Below, in pieces: positions 1-12,700 of a stretch of 64,000 bases of DNA; position 1 is the first letter of the stretch, and every line of letters starts with the position of its first letter. A program made the position numbers and the translations under genes. The DNA is from Excoecaria cochinchinensis (Eukaryota > Streptophyta > Magnoliopsida > Malpighiales > Euphorbiaceae). The stretch covers positions 14,376,501 through 14,440,500 of the forward strand of contig CANTUQ010000050.1 of NCBI GenBank assembly GCA_947683425.1. The letters run 5' to 3'. The notes beneath the pieces are model-generated. The model was not told the DNA's origin. It searched no databases and saw nothing but the letters and a program-made list of their open reading frames with translations.

Positions 1-1144
1 TAAAACCCGACCAAAAAGAGTATATATACAATTTTTTTTGTTTATTTTCACCCTTCCTTTGCTTTCTCTCACCGTCCCTCCCCCTCCCTCTGCTTCTCTT
101 TCTCTTTGTGCGCGTGCGTGGTTCAATCCTCTCCTTTCTCCTCTTGCTCCGACAACTGTAGCCGTCGCCGCCGCCGGCTGCCACTGTCCTGCTTCTCTCT
201 CACCTTCCATGGATCCCTCTCTTTGCCTCTCTTTCTCTGCTTCTAGGGATCTCTCTCTCTCTATTTGCCATTTCTCCTCCTGTTGAGATTAGCGGCTCTA
301 TCCCTCTCTACTTCCTCTCGGTGGTTTTAATAATATTGGGTCTTTTTTTTTTCTTTTTTTTTTTTTCTTTTTACATGAGATTTGAGGATAGATCTGGTTA
401 GTGTGTGTGTTGGGGGTTAATTGCAGATTTGAACTTGTAAATTTTTTGGATGAAATTCGAGGACAAATCTAGTTGTTGGCTTGTGTTGATTTGTTGATTT
501 TTGTTGAAAATCGGGTAGTTCAGGTAGTTAGGGTCAGATCCCCAAAAATTTCTGATATTTCGATTCGAGATCCTGCTATAATTTAGGGTTAGTTCAGATA
601 AAAATTTTAGCAAAAATTCAAGGCTCGAGTTATTCGAGTTTGGTTCGGATTGATCCGAACCCAATCGATACACACCCCTATTTATATGTCAAAATTCTAA
701 CTTGATAAAAAAAATTAAATCGAAAAAAACTGTATTTTACCAAGTTTCAAGAATATATCAATATCAAAAAAAAACATTATTTGGAAATGGAGGAAAATTG
801 AAGGGCAAAATTGGTTTTTTAATGATTAAAACTGTTTTTGGTTTCTCATCGGACAAAAATTGAAGCTCTCTTGCTCCCCTGATTTCTGCATTTCGATTGC
901 TTTTTATAGCCTTTATATGGATTCTATGTCTATCGTGAAATCTAATGCTTAGCTGTCATTGAATTTCAAACTTTTTAATTCTATTCTATGATCATTACTT
1001 AGTTTTGTAATTCGAATGTTAGGTTATTTTTGCTTCGAGGGAACCCTAATTGGTTTGTGAATCCACTAAATTTAACAACTTTGCTATAGCGAATAGCTAA
1101 AGGTGCTGCCTTGGGCGAGATTGTTGACTCTCTTTCTCTGTGTT
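1..1144. other. Left-edge spacer upstream of the PRCC-like gene
   Basis: No supported coding exon. Positions about 50-300 are strongly pyrimidine-rich (repeated CTCTCT and TCC runs) with a short GC-rich patch of CCG/GCC repeats near 160-180, like a plant 5' leader. An 82-codon frame there is low complexity and is not called a gene. At about 630-680 a segment reading gttcggattgatccgaac and ending in acacacccct resembles the end of the GGGGTGTG-type non-autonomous elements seen elsewhere in the window, so part of this spacer may be TE-derived. The last 200 bases before the ATG probably hold the PRCC-like leader. Confidence 0.4.
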
Positions 1145-2908
1145 ATGGATTCCCTGTTAGCCAATTACGCCTCTTCCGATGAGGAAGAAGAAAACCCCTG
1201 TCAAACCTCTCTCTCTTCATTTAAACCAGCTTCATCATCATCTTCTTCTCTTTCCTCTTCCATTCCACCCCCCAAATCTTCTCTCCCCAAATTCAATCAC
1301 CAATCTGGGGATGCTCAAAATCCTCCAAAATCCTCCTCCAAATCCGCCCTTTTCTCTTCCCTCCCTCAACCTAAAACCCAAGTTCCCCATAGTGCCTTGG
1401 ACTCTAATCCCAAAAAGGTTGTCCAATTCAGGCCCCCAGTTCACCCAACTTATGTACATCCCACTGATTTTGACGATGATGACGATGAGGATGAAGGGGA
1501 AAAGGAGAGAAAACGGCGCAAGCAATCTGAATCTTTGTCGCAATCTTCGAATGTCAAGTCATTCTTGTCCAGCATTCCTGCCCCCAGGAACTCCTCTACT
1601 TTGGGTGCTCTTCCATCGGCTGCAGGGTCTGGTAGGAGATCCATTATTGACACTGAATCGCCTGCTTCTAATTTAGGTGGCTTTGGTGTAGAAAATGATC
1701 AAGATAAACGGAACCATGGGAGTGATACTGGTGTCTCTGCAAGCTATGAACAGAGTTCTGATCAAAATGGAGGAAATTATGTGGATTATGGAGGTTATAG
1801 CAGTTATGGATCAGAAACTAGTCAAGACATTGATCAACGTACTGGCAGTGGGGATCATGATTCAAGTTATGGGAATTATGAGAATTATGGCAGCTATGGG
1901 AACTATGGTGATTATGCGCACTATGGCAATAGTTGGGAAAATCAGTTACCCACAGCTGCGCCTGAGAGTACTGGGCCAAGTGAAAGTTCTTTCAGAATAC
2001 ATGGAAAGAGAGGGAGGAATGACATCCCAACAGAAGTTATTGAGGTGAAGCAGGATGAGTTGACGAAGAATAGGCCTCGGCAGGATCAGGTCAAGTTAAC
2101 TGGGATCGCTTTTGGGCCATCCTATCAGGTATCTTACTCATTACTTCTTATTTAATCCTGTGATTAATTTTATTGCAGTTTAGGTGGCCCTCACATTGTC
2201 ATTTACTGATATGTGTTTTCTAAATTAATAACAAGTTCATCATGTAATAGATTCTGTGTAACATGTAGATTTCCTCAATTTATATATCTATTTATATCAA
2301 GTTATTTTCATCAAAGCCTTTTTGATAATTGTATATTTAAACTCCTGGTAGACATTTGTCACATAATTTTGTTGATCTAGTCATCGAGAGCAGTTGTATA
2401 TTAAACGGGTGGAAATTACATATTTCTCAAGAGTTTGAAGGAGAATGGCAGCATTTGCTGTACTTTGACAGGTGTGGGAAGTTAGATACAGTATATTGCA
2501 AGGAAAATAGCAAGGCAGGACATTACTTGTTCATTCATACATAAACTATGAAATTAAAATATGTAGGGAGAAACAATTTTCCTAGCTTTGTTTGTGAAGT
2601 TAAAAATGTGATTTAGCTGGCCTTTGCTTTTCTAAGTCTTGTTTAAATTTGCCTGGTGAATCGTTTATTGGTTATTTTCTGCTATTTGATTTGTTGATGT
2701 TAATACATTCCTCCCCCCCCCCCCCCCCCCCCCCCTTCCCCTTGTGTAGCCTGCTTCTACAAAGGGGAAACCTTCAAAGCTTCACAAGAGGAAGCATCAG
2801 ATAGGTACATTATACTTTGATATGAAGCAGAAGGAGACAGAATTGGCAGAGAGGCGTGCCAAAGGGTTTCTCACCAAAGCTCAGACACATGCCAAGTATG
2901 GATGGTGA
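1145..2908 (+). CDS. PRCC: PRCC-like nuclear protein (proline-rich, MAD2B-interacting family)
   Basis: Two coding exons, 1145-2128 and 2750-2908, join in phase 0 to give 380 aa. The start chosen is MDSLLANYASSDEEE, because the N-terminal LANYASSDEE motif is typical of PRCC; the frame is open 14 codons further upstream but that part looks unlike the family. Visible parts: acidic N-terminus; Ser/Pro-rich stretch (about 20-90); Asp/Glu run (about 106-117) followed by basic EKERKRRKQ; Gly/Tyr/Ser/Asn-rich low-complexity region with YGxYxxYG repeats (about 215-265); and, in exon 2, the conserved C-terminus RKHQIGTLYFDMKQKE ... KGFLTKAQTHAKYGW. In animals PRCC is nuclear and is linked to splicing and to the MAD2B checkpoint protein; the plant role is inferred only. 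The 3' splice site is preceded by 23 consecutive C. It converges on LIG4, whose stop lies about 0.9 kb downstream. Confidence 0.9.
2713..2735 (+). repeat. Poly(C) tract of 23 bases in the PRCC-like intron
   Basis: A homopolymer of 23 C residues ends 14 bases before the intron's 3' end (CAG-like TGTAG at 2745-2749), so it occupies the polypyrimidine-tract position. Its length is likely to vary between individuals and is hard to sequence. Confidence 0.9.
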
Positions 2909-3782
2909 TATAAAATTGCTGTATTTGTTGTATAGAACAGCTTATTGTCTTAATGCAAGGATATTAAATTTTTTCGTTCCGTTAGAACGTTCCCTTAGTT
3001 TGTAGAGTAGACGATAAATGGCAACTTCTGTTTTGTTCCATAGATCTGCTTTTTATCTCCGTGCAGTTTGATTTTATTGAATGGCGTTTTTGTACTTTGA
3101 TTCTGTTAATTATTTTGTTGATAAACTTCTATTGTTTAGCGCTATAGGTGGATTTATAGCATAGAGGTGACACCTTTTCACCTAAACTGAACTTGCTCAA
3201 AAAGATTGGTCAAAACCTTGTAACATTTTGACCTTGAAAGGATGTAATCCATTCAACAAATCTAACCACACAAATCCTGATGTCAATTGGCAGAGATACA
3301 TAACTACCGATATTGCGCCCGAAGTTTCTCCTGTTGGTGAATATGCGCATTTCAAACCAATGAAATGTGTGTTCAATCAATTCCTCACAAATCTTTCACT
3401 TGAAAGAGCCTCCTAACCTCCGAGGAATATCAAACTTCAACGCTTTGCTATTTAATTCCAATACCAAACCTATGCCCACATCACAAGATGCATTGTCCAT
3501 GAATAATCACTATTATCCAAATCAGGAGTCGTCAGTAGTTGTTTTGATCACTTGATTTGAATAGGCATAGTCGACCAAGATATAAAGCAAAGCACTTAAC
3601 TATGTGAAAAAAATTGTTCGAAAAGAGTTATAAAACTAGAAATTTTTCACTACAATGAGGTAAACATGTTCGATGCTATTTACGAACTGTAGCATATTAA
3701 AGCTAAAATTGCTGACCAAGGCTTTGATTATAACTAATTACAACATTAACAACAAAACACAGCCTAGAGAAATTCCAGCTCA
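2909..3782. other. Convergent 3' spacer between PRCC-like gene and LIG4
   Basis: This holds both 3' UTRs. Short open frames at 3228-3416 and 3367-3555 have no family signature or coding bias, and I see no element with terminal repeats. Confidence 0.5.
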
Positions 3783-6700
3783 TTAATCCTCGAGCAGTTG
3801 ACGTGCAATATCCTTGTAGCTCACCTTTTTTTTCTTCACAGGCTGTGCAGGTGGCTTTTCAAGCTCCAGAACTGGGTTCATAGTTTCAACTTCCTTCGTT
3901 CCAAGATTAGCCTTTTCAAGATCCTGAACTGGGGTCGTGATTTCGACTTCATCCATTCCAAGGCTAGGCTTTTCAAGATCCTGAACTGTGTTCATAGTTT
4001 CGACTTCCTTTGTTCCAAGGTTAGGCTTGTCAAGATCCTGAACTGTGTTCATAGTTTTGACTCCCTTCATTCCTAGGGTAGGAATCATGTCGATCAACAT
4101 GGCATGAACTGGATCAACCGTAACCTCTAATTTCTCAGGGTTATGTTTCTCCTGCTTATTATATGGCCCACAGCCCCCACCTATTTCAGCATTAGAAGCT
4201 ATATCGGACCCATAGTGCCTTCCACCAATTAAAAAATCAGAAGCTTTATGCTGTATATGACCTTCAGCAACCTCTTTCTCAGCATCTGACCAATCCATAT
4301 CTTGAATTCCAGCTGGTTTAATCTCCGAATCTTCCTTGCTGCCTTCTGAATGGATTTCATTATTTCCCCCCGTCATTTTGATCCCTTCTTCATTTGTCTC
4401 ATTGTCAAGTGAAATGCTTTCATCTGATCCATTGCCACATATTTTAGCAGGCTTTCTAGAGCGCAACTGCTTCCTTCGAGGTTGGTTAACCGTTTTTCCT
4501 TTCTTCACACTCGCACCGCCAGCTCTTCCCCTTTTCCTTTTGGCATCCCTCTTAGGTGCAGCTGATCCACTGACATGCTCCAAACTAGATTTGCCTAATT
4601 TTGTTTTCCTCAGAGATGGCAACTGGAGTTTCTGCTTTCCTTCACCACTGAGGTCACAAGAGGCTTCTTCCATATCTAGGTCAACGTTGCTAGTCAAGTG
4701 GGGAAAAAAAAAGAAAAAGAATAGTATTAGTCACCAAGCAGAAGAAATTTAAGCAAAAATGCAAAGAAAGCAACAAAGTTTGACAATAAGCAGAAAATAT
4801 TCTGCAAACTCCAGTAAAGGAAGGGGTGTGCAACTGAATCGAACTGCGAGAAGCTTGGTTATTATGCTATAAAAAGTTATAGCACAATATTGGTTAATTT
4901 GGTCGATTCAATTATTATGCTATAAAAAGTTCGATTTATTCAATCAGTTCAGTTTTTTATATTGAAAACAGACAGACACACCTGTAATTTATATACTTAT
5001 TTGTACTTTTTTTAATTATAATTACAAAATTATACACTTCTGCATAGTTAATTAATCAGTTAAAAATTAAGGTTATCATATATAATTTACTTCATTATAA
5101 GTATTTAATATTCAAAATGTAATTTATTAACATATAATATTTAAAAGTGTAATGTTTAAATTTGTTATAAATTGGATATTTTTTAATTTTACTACAGTTT
5201 TAGTTGTTAATAGTATTGAATTTATTATTTAATATGTTTAAAATTATGAGTTTTATTATAACTTTGTTGTTAAAAATGCATATTGAAGTATACAGATTAA
5301 AGCCCAAAATAAAGGGCCTTATTAACCCAAAACTTTAAAAAAAAAAAAAAAAAACCCAAACCGACCGAAATAATTTTGGTTATTAATTGGAAGTTCAATC
5401 GGTTTGGTTATTACTTATACAAAGTTCGGTCTATTTGGTTTTAACAGTTTTCAAATTGAACAGACCGAACCCGCGGAATGCTCATCCCTAATGGTAACTA
5501 TAATTTGAAGAGAATTCATACCTTCCATTCATAATACCACACACATAAACGCACACACAGTGACAGATAAGTATACACTTATATATATTTAAATAATACA
5601 CTACCTAAATGCTAAAATAGAAAATGAAAAAAATCCCTAGAATTTTGCTAATTTGTCAAAATATCTACACACATACTTTCTACTCTACAACACTCCCCCT
5701 CAAGATAGAGTATAAATGCTAATCATGCTCAGCCTATGAGAAATTGATCAACTTGCACTTGATTTAAAGCTCTTGTGAAGATATCTCCCAGTTGATTATC
5801 AGTTATGACATATTTCATGGACATGGATGCTCAATTTTTGGACAAATCACAACATTACAAACAGACACGAAGTAGCATTATGCCAGCCTTAGACTACTTA
5901 TTAAACACTAAGTGGTCATGACTACTCTTCTTCATCCCAAATTCTTGAACTGCCTCACTAAATTTGCACAAGAAAAGTAAATAATACACTTGCACACTCA
6001 CAAAAAGGAAGGCCCTATGATGCATCGGCAACTAACAACACTATAGAAGCCTGTTACAAGTCCTACATCATGGATATCAGGTATCAGCAAAATGCAAAAC
6101 TATAGGCACTAAATTATTTGATAATAGTGGAGATTAGTTTATATATTTGCAGTCTCAACACAAACAAGATGCATGATTGGCAGCTTCCGATGCTCTGATT
6201 GGTGACGCACATGCATGATTCTTTCAAACTAAAAGCACATTTAGACTAACCATTCTTCAATGCTGAACTCTTGCAACCTGCAGGGCTTCAAGCTATAGCT
6301 GTCCTCTTGCAATCTTTTCTGAGCCTCAAAGGAGTCCAACAACCATTGGCAATCAATTATACACAACCTCTTATTGCACAGTAGAAGCTTCTCTATACCT
6401 TTAAAACTGCATGAAATGGAATAGAATGAAGAGATTCAAACTTATAAATACTTAATAGCAATAATCACTAAATAATCCAGTAACACAGCCAAAATTATTT
6501 CGTTCGTGAAGAAATAGGAGATAGAGAAGTTGATGAATAGCTCTCCATTCATCAACATCAACAAAAGAGAGGGAAAGAAGAAAGAAAAAGAAAGCACAAA
6601 ACAAAACAAAATCACTGATGAAGCAACAAATTCAAAAGATCTCAATATTGGCTAAACATCCATAAATATTAAATGGAACAATTCCTACTAAAATTTCATT

Positions 6701-9700
6701 TACCAATAGTGATGAGTTCACACACCCCTAAAATAAGGAAACTTTACAGAAATAGTCTGAAACAATCCAATCCCACATGTACGGAAGATTGTAGCAGGAT
6801 AAAAAGAAAAGTACAAAGGCAAACTTAATTGTCCAAAGTCCAGTTCAAGAGGTAACAATCGTTCTGTTACTTATTCCAATTTAACATGTTCAATAGCCAC
6901 AGGCATAATTTCTCATGCCCTTATGAAGGGTGAAGTTTACATATAGATGCAGAAGCTCAGAGGCAATCATTCTTAACACATTCAATTTGATAAAGTTTTC
7001 AGTTTTCGCCTACAACTATCAAGACAAATATTTTGTGTCATACTAAGAATAGTGCTAACAAATTCCACTAGGAGGTATTGATCAACAAATGACCACCCAA
7101 CTATCTTTTGAAGATGCAACACTCTCCAGTGATAACGGTACAGTGATGAGAAACAAAAAGCATAGTCAAGAAAGCTAGATAAAACCAGAATTATTGTTTC
7201 TTATTTCATTATTTATACACAACGATAAGATACAAAACAGGAAACTAAATAACAAATAACTACAAATCAGAACTAGAAAATAAGGAAACTTCCGAGATTC
7301 AATATAGGAAAATGATGACAGATTTATAACCTAATATATATATAGCCGTACAACCCAATAGGCTGCGAGTTATACTAACTGCAAGAAAAAATAAAAACAA
7401 AACATAAAATTTCGTGGACCAGCAAGTTTTCCGTGTTTTAGGCAGCTTAAAATGATACCTAACTAGAAATATAAAATATATCACTCCCCCAAATGGGGAA
7501 ATAATATTGAAAACAGCTTGGCATGATGAATGTAGAATTCAATTGTGGTATTTTCTGCCACATGATTACTTTCAAAAGTTAGTATAAACAAATGCATGCA
7601 TAAAACCAATAAGTAATTCACATTTAGGCAGCAGAACATGAAGTGTTCATTGGATTACCTCTTCGCAAGAAAATCAAAATCCATGCTGGTTCCTGGAACA
7701 GTCAGAACCACCATATGTGTAGCATTAGCAACTGTATAGCTGACTTGACCACCACCCATGAGAACTTCAAGCTTCAACCTCCTCAGTTTAAGTCCCAACA
7801 AGGGTTCCCAATCAGATCTTAGAAAAACGTGAATTGGCAAGAGAGTAAGCAAACAACACTTTGGATAAAATTGATCCATAAAAATCACATGAAATTTGCT
7901 CATCCAAAGGATAATAGATATAAAAAGTTATGATAGTCAAAGATCTTACAGAGACTGTGTTGAAAGGTAGAAATACATTGTGCAGCCATGAAAGAGTGAC
8001 CACTTATCCTTGGGACTGTACTTTCTCTTATAATATCCAATTCTGTTGGAATCTTCTGTTGAACTTATGCTGTCTAAAAGCTGGAAAGAATACATTCGGA
8101 AAATTTAGTTTACATTTTCACCTAAAAATTTCTGAGTCTATCATCAAAAGCATCATTGCCAAATGCAGAAAGGTGCATGAAAGATATAGCCACTGAACTT
8201 TACAAGAATATACAGAAATTCATAATGTTGGAACCTTTAAACCCCAATTGTCATAATTTAGCCTCTTTATTGAAAATTTGTTCAATTAGACTCTCTATAT
8301 GAGGTTACAATCTGATAGTTACATACACTCAAATTGGGTTGATGGGGTAAATGTGCTCACCATATCTACTTAAATGTCAGTAACTCTAAAACTTAATGCA
8401 ACCAAAGAAATTTAGAGCTAAGGGGCTAAATTATAAACAAATTGAAAGATAGAGGGTCTAATTGAACAAATTCTAAGTTTCGGAGCTTAATCAGGGGGCT
8501 AAAATATGCAATGTGCTATACATATATGATTCCAAATAATTCTGCTTTTGCTTGGATTCTCCTGCAATTACTGCCACGTTCCTCCTTGTAAGTAAGAATG
8601 GTTATTCTCTTATGTTTAGTCAAATAGACAAAAACAAGTCAGGAGCAGGTAAATGTCCCAGTATTATGCTAATTTTGGTCAAATAAAAAAAAAAACGGAA
8701 GAATAAGGTGAAGAGACCTTGGAGACACATCATTTCATAATTAATGTTGGAAGCTAGACCATGAATTTGATGGAGATCATGATTAACCTACCGCAAAAGA
8801 ATGGACCTTCCCCTCTATGAAAGAAGAATTTTTCCAAACTTTAGGAAGGAAGCATACCACTTTCTTGTCTAGATTAGTCATTAAAGTAAAACTGGAAAAA
8901 CAGAGTTTGAGGAATTTTTTCTTAGGTTTGGAGATCAGTAGAAAACCAACTTCCTCAGTTTGAGCACAGCAGACTTGTGCATGATCAGCAATTTGGATCA
9001 CCTAACCACCTTTCTACTAATAGCCATTAAATTTTCGCAGGATTGTTTTGACATATCAAATACCGACACCAAATACTAAGATGCATGCATATGTGGCAAT
9101 GTGAATATACCTGTTTGAGATCAGCAAGGTCAACATCCCAGTAGTAAGAATCAGAAAATTCATCAATTTCTTCATGTAACTTCTTTCTCGAAGAGTCAGA
9201 AAGGAAGAGGAAGTGCCTTCAAAGTTATATGCTTCGTCAATAGCTAATATCATACCTATTCATTAAGCACATGTATGTGTGTTTGTGTAAGTGTTTCGAA
9301 AAAAACAATTAAGTCAAGGCAGAACTGACTTTGGCTTTAAAGGCAGGAGTTTTTTCTGTGCACAACAATCCAAAAACCAAGAGCAGTTTATTACATCCCC
9401 ATGAAGCTTTGCAGCCTGATATTTAATACCTGCAGAAAGGATGTACTCTTTAACCAACTTGTACCAACAACAAAAGTTTTTCGACTGTGAGCAAACATGA
9501 AGCACATGCATGAGCAAGAGACCTTTGGTTTCAGCAGCTACACAGTGAGTTACTGATTTATTCAAATTCATTGAGAAAGTTCCCCCATTCTCAGCAACCA
9601 TTTTGTGCAAGGACTCAAGGGAGTGGGTTGGAGGCACATTAATAAAGTCTATATGCTTGTTAAGGAAATTGATGATAAAACCAAAAAATAAAATAACAAA

Positions 9701-12700
9701 AGCCAGATCTAATATCAGAGCTAAAAATCTTAAATTGAATGAACTGATTTAATCAACAGCATGTTCCAATATCTGAAGAAGAAAAAACTTTTCTTACCTC
9801 AAAATAGAGACAGTATAGCTTCTACTCAAGATATTATGCAATTCCTAAGAGAAGTGTAACAGAGACAGAAAATAGGGAGAAGAAATATATTGTACTTTAT
9901 TCATCTTAGAACAGGGATTTATATACATATTACATAGGCTAGAATTAAGGTAATAAAACTAAATATATACAGCTCTACAAATCTCTACAAATTAGCTCCT
10001 AAGTCAACTATTCACATTGATATGTTAACATTAACAAGAACCATCTATCTCATCAAAATGATAAGCTTCTTTACTATCAGATGAAGCCACAACAACTGTG
10101 AGAAGCCATAAAGAAAACACTGGTAGAATTTTATTATGCAACATAAAGTGAAAAGTTTTTTTAGCTTGTCAGTTCGAACAGCCCATACAATAATTAATCA
10201 ACTTATCTAATTAGGTAAAAAGGATACAGAACATCATCTTTGAAAATATAAATGTTTCAAAGATGCTGTTCTGTATACTTTTTTACCTAATTAGATGAAG
10301 CCACAAGAACTGTGAGAAGCCATACAGAAAGCACTGGTAAAATTTTAGTATGCAACATAAAGTGAAAAGTTTTTTAGTTTGTCAGTCCAAACAGCCCACA
10401 CAATCATTAATCAACTTATCTAATTAGGTAAAAAGGATACAGAATATCATCTTTGAAAATATTAAAGTTTCCCCCTTCACATCAGAGACATTAGTCTCGA
10501 TAAAATGAGATGGAACAACAGATACTTCCTTTTTTCCCCCCTTTTTGGAGGATTTCTTGACCTTTTGTTTGCTCTCTTGCAAGCCTCCATGCTCTTTCAC
10601 TTTCTGTGTGGTACCGTTACTTGAATGTACTAATTCTACAAATGCTGCAAGAAGGGATGGGGAATAAAAGCAATTAAAGCAAGACCATCATCCCAAGTCA
10701 TAAAAATACCTACAGATAAATAACGCAACATAATCATAAACCATGGATTAAGCAATGAATACATTCTAAACTCTTACACTGCACATCAAGACATTCATGC
10801 CAAGGCTTGTCATATCTCACTCTGTCAATTCGTGGAAATCTTAAGCTATATGGTGCAGCAAATACCTGTGACAGAGAAGAGATAGATTAACTCAGGCCAA
10901 ATCAAAAAGGTTATATAAAAGAAAGAACAAAGATATTATTCAAAAATGCACATGCACATACAAGAAAGAAATTACTCCATTACGTGCTGAAAGACATTGA
11001 TTCAGATTGTCAAAGAGTTAACTTTAAAATGAATGGAAGGGATGCAAAAATATTATATATGATTTGTCAAAAGACAATAAAAGAAAATTAAAGACCATAA
11101 AGCTACAGCAGCACACCTCTGAACTTATAGTCCTAATATCACTAGTAATGGAGAGTATGATTGACCTGCATCAGGGGAACAAGTCAGACAATTAAAGTCA
11201 ATGAATTTTTTACTAAATAAAGAAACAAAATTAATGATAAAAAATTTTACTTCTCAGGGCCCTCAATCCACACATCTGGCCTCTCTTTCGAATTATTTGT
11301 CACTCGATAAAAACTTGGAGCTGCCTTCTTTGGGTATTCATATTTCCTGACAGAAAAGAACAGGCAGTGTATGTATCCTAGGACCAGACAAATTTGGAAT
11401 AAAAAAAAAAGGAAAAAATCTTTAATGTGGATTTACAAAATCTGAAATGTCTTGAGTTCAAGGCTTTAACTACCAAGTGCCTCTCTTTTATTTTTATTAT
11501 TTTTCCTTCTCTTCACCTAACAATATGTATTGATCCTCTCATGCATAATAACAATTGTTTAGTCAAAACAATATAGTCAACACCTATAAAGTCGGGATTT
11601 CTCATCATGGCTTTATTTTCGATATCATCCCCTCTCTTTCTCTTACAAAATATTATTCCATACATATAAAAATAAAAAGAGAGAGATCTGAATAAGGGGA
11701 CCACAGCTTTATAGTCTTTGACTGAAAGAGGCTATAACTAAAAAATATGCAGACAACAGAAACAATAAAACAAATAAATAAATAAATAAATATAAATTGA
11801 AATATTAGTTCATATGAGGTTTCCGATTTTTTCATTATCTGAAAACAAACCTTTTTTTGAATTCAACAACCAATGAAAAATAAAATGGAAAAGAAACTCG
11901 AAAAGTAAAAAATGAGTTCCTACAACCAAACATGACCCAACATTTTATAGAATCGATTATTCCAAAAAGTTCTACTTATATGAAAATAAGTAATGCGGGA
12001 AGAAGTATTTTTCCGCAAAATCCTAAGGTTCATACAAGAAGTGTTTGTTTCATCATACTATCTATTTCTGAAATCGTTGAATAAGAAGTTGTACAGCCAA
12101 AAAAAAAAGGAGTTTAGCTATAAGCATCCTTGTCCAGCTTTACAATTGCTGTATAATTCTTTAGAAAACACATTATAGGACAAATTCATTATTTGTCCAT
12201 CCCAATCATTGCTAAAGTCTAATAATTTCTCCAATGCAATAAGGTGATGTATAAATAATATAATGTATGAAGTGAGACAGTTATCTTTTATTCAAACCTA
12301 ATACATTCCATTAGAACATAATCATTGTGTTGAAGTCACATAACTTTGGCCATAAATGTACGAGCTATGAAGTATATGGATTAATGATGAATTTTTTTAA
12401 TGAACAATTATGATAATAAACTTGTCCAAAGTTCGAGAATTGTTCTGGTCCAAACCCTACCAGTCTAACATACCATACCTAAAATAAGGCTTCAATTTGG
12501 TCACAACAGCAGCTAGCTCATCATCAGATAGTCCAGTACCTACTCTGCAAAAAGAGACGAATCTGCAAGAAGATGGCTGCATTAATCCACCAACTCAAAC
12601 ATATAATATCACCTAATCCTTTCCATCTTTCAACCTATTTCATTGGCCAAATTAAAGTATCACAAAACAAGTATGCAGTAAAAATTAAAATATTGTTTTA

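Noticed and set aside
38..286. 82-codon plus-strand frame at the left edge
   Set aside because: Low-complexity Leu/Ser/Pro translation of a CT-rich leader-like stretch, with no homology signal.
1179..1676. 165-codon plus-strand and related minus-strand frames over the PRCC-like exon
   Set aside because: Out-of-frame shadows of the PRCC-like exon, which has the recognisable family ends.
8783..9001. Minus-strand frame between LIG4 exons 22 and 23
   Set aside because: It does not match the LIG4 sequence expected there. The exon at 8080-7950 fits in phase and in motif, so this is intron.
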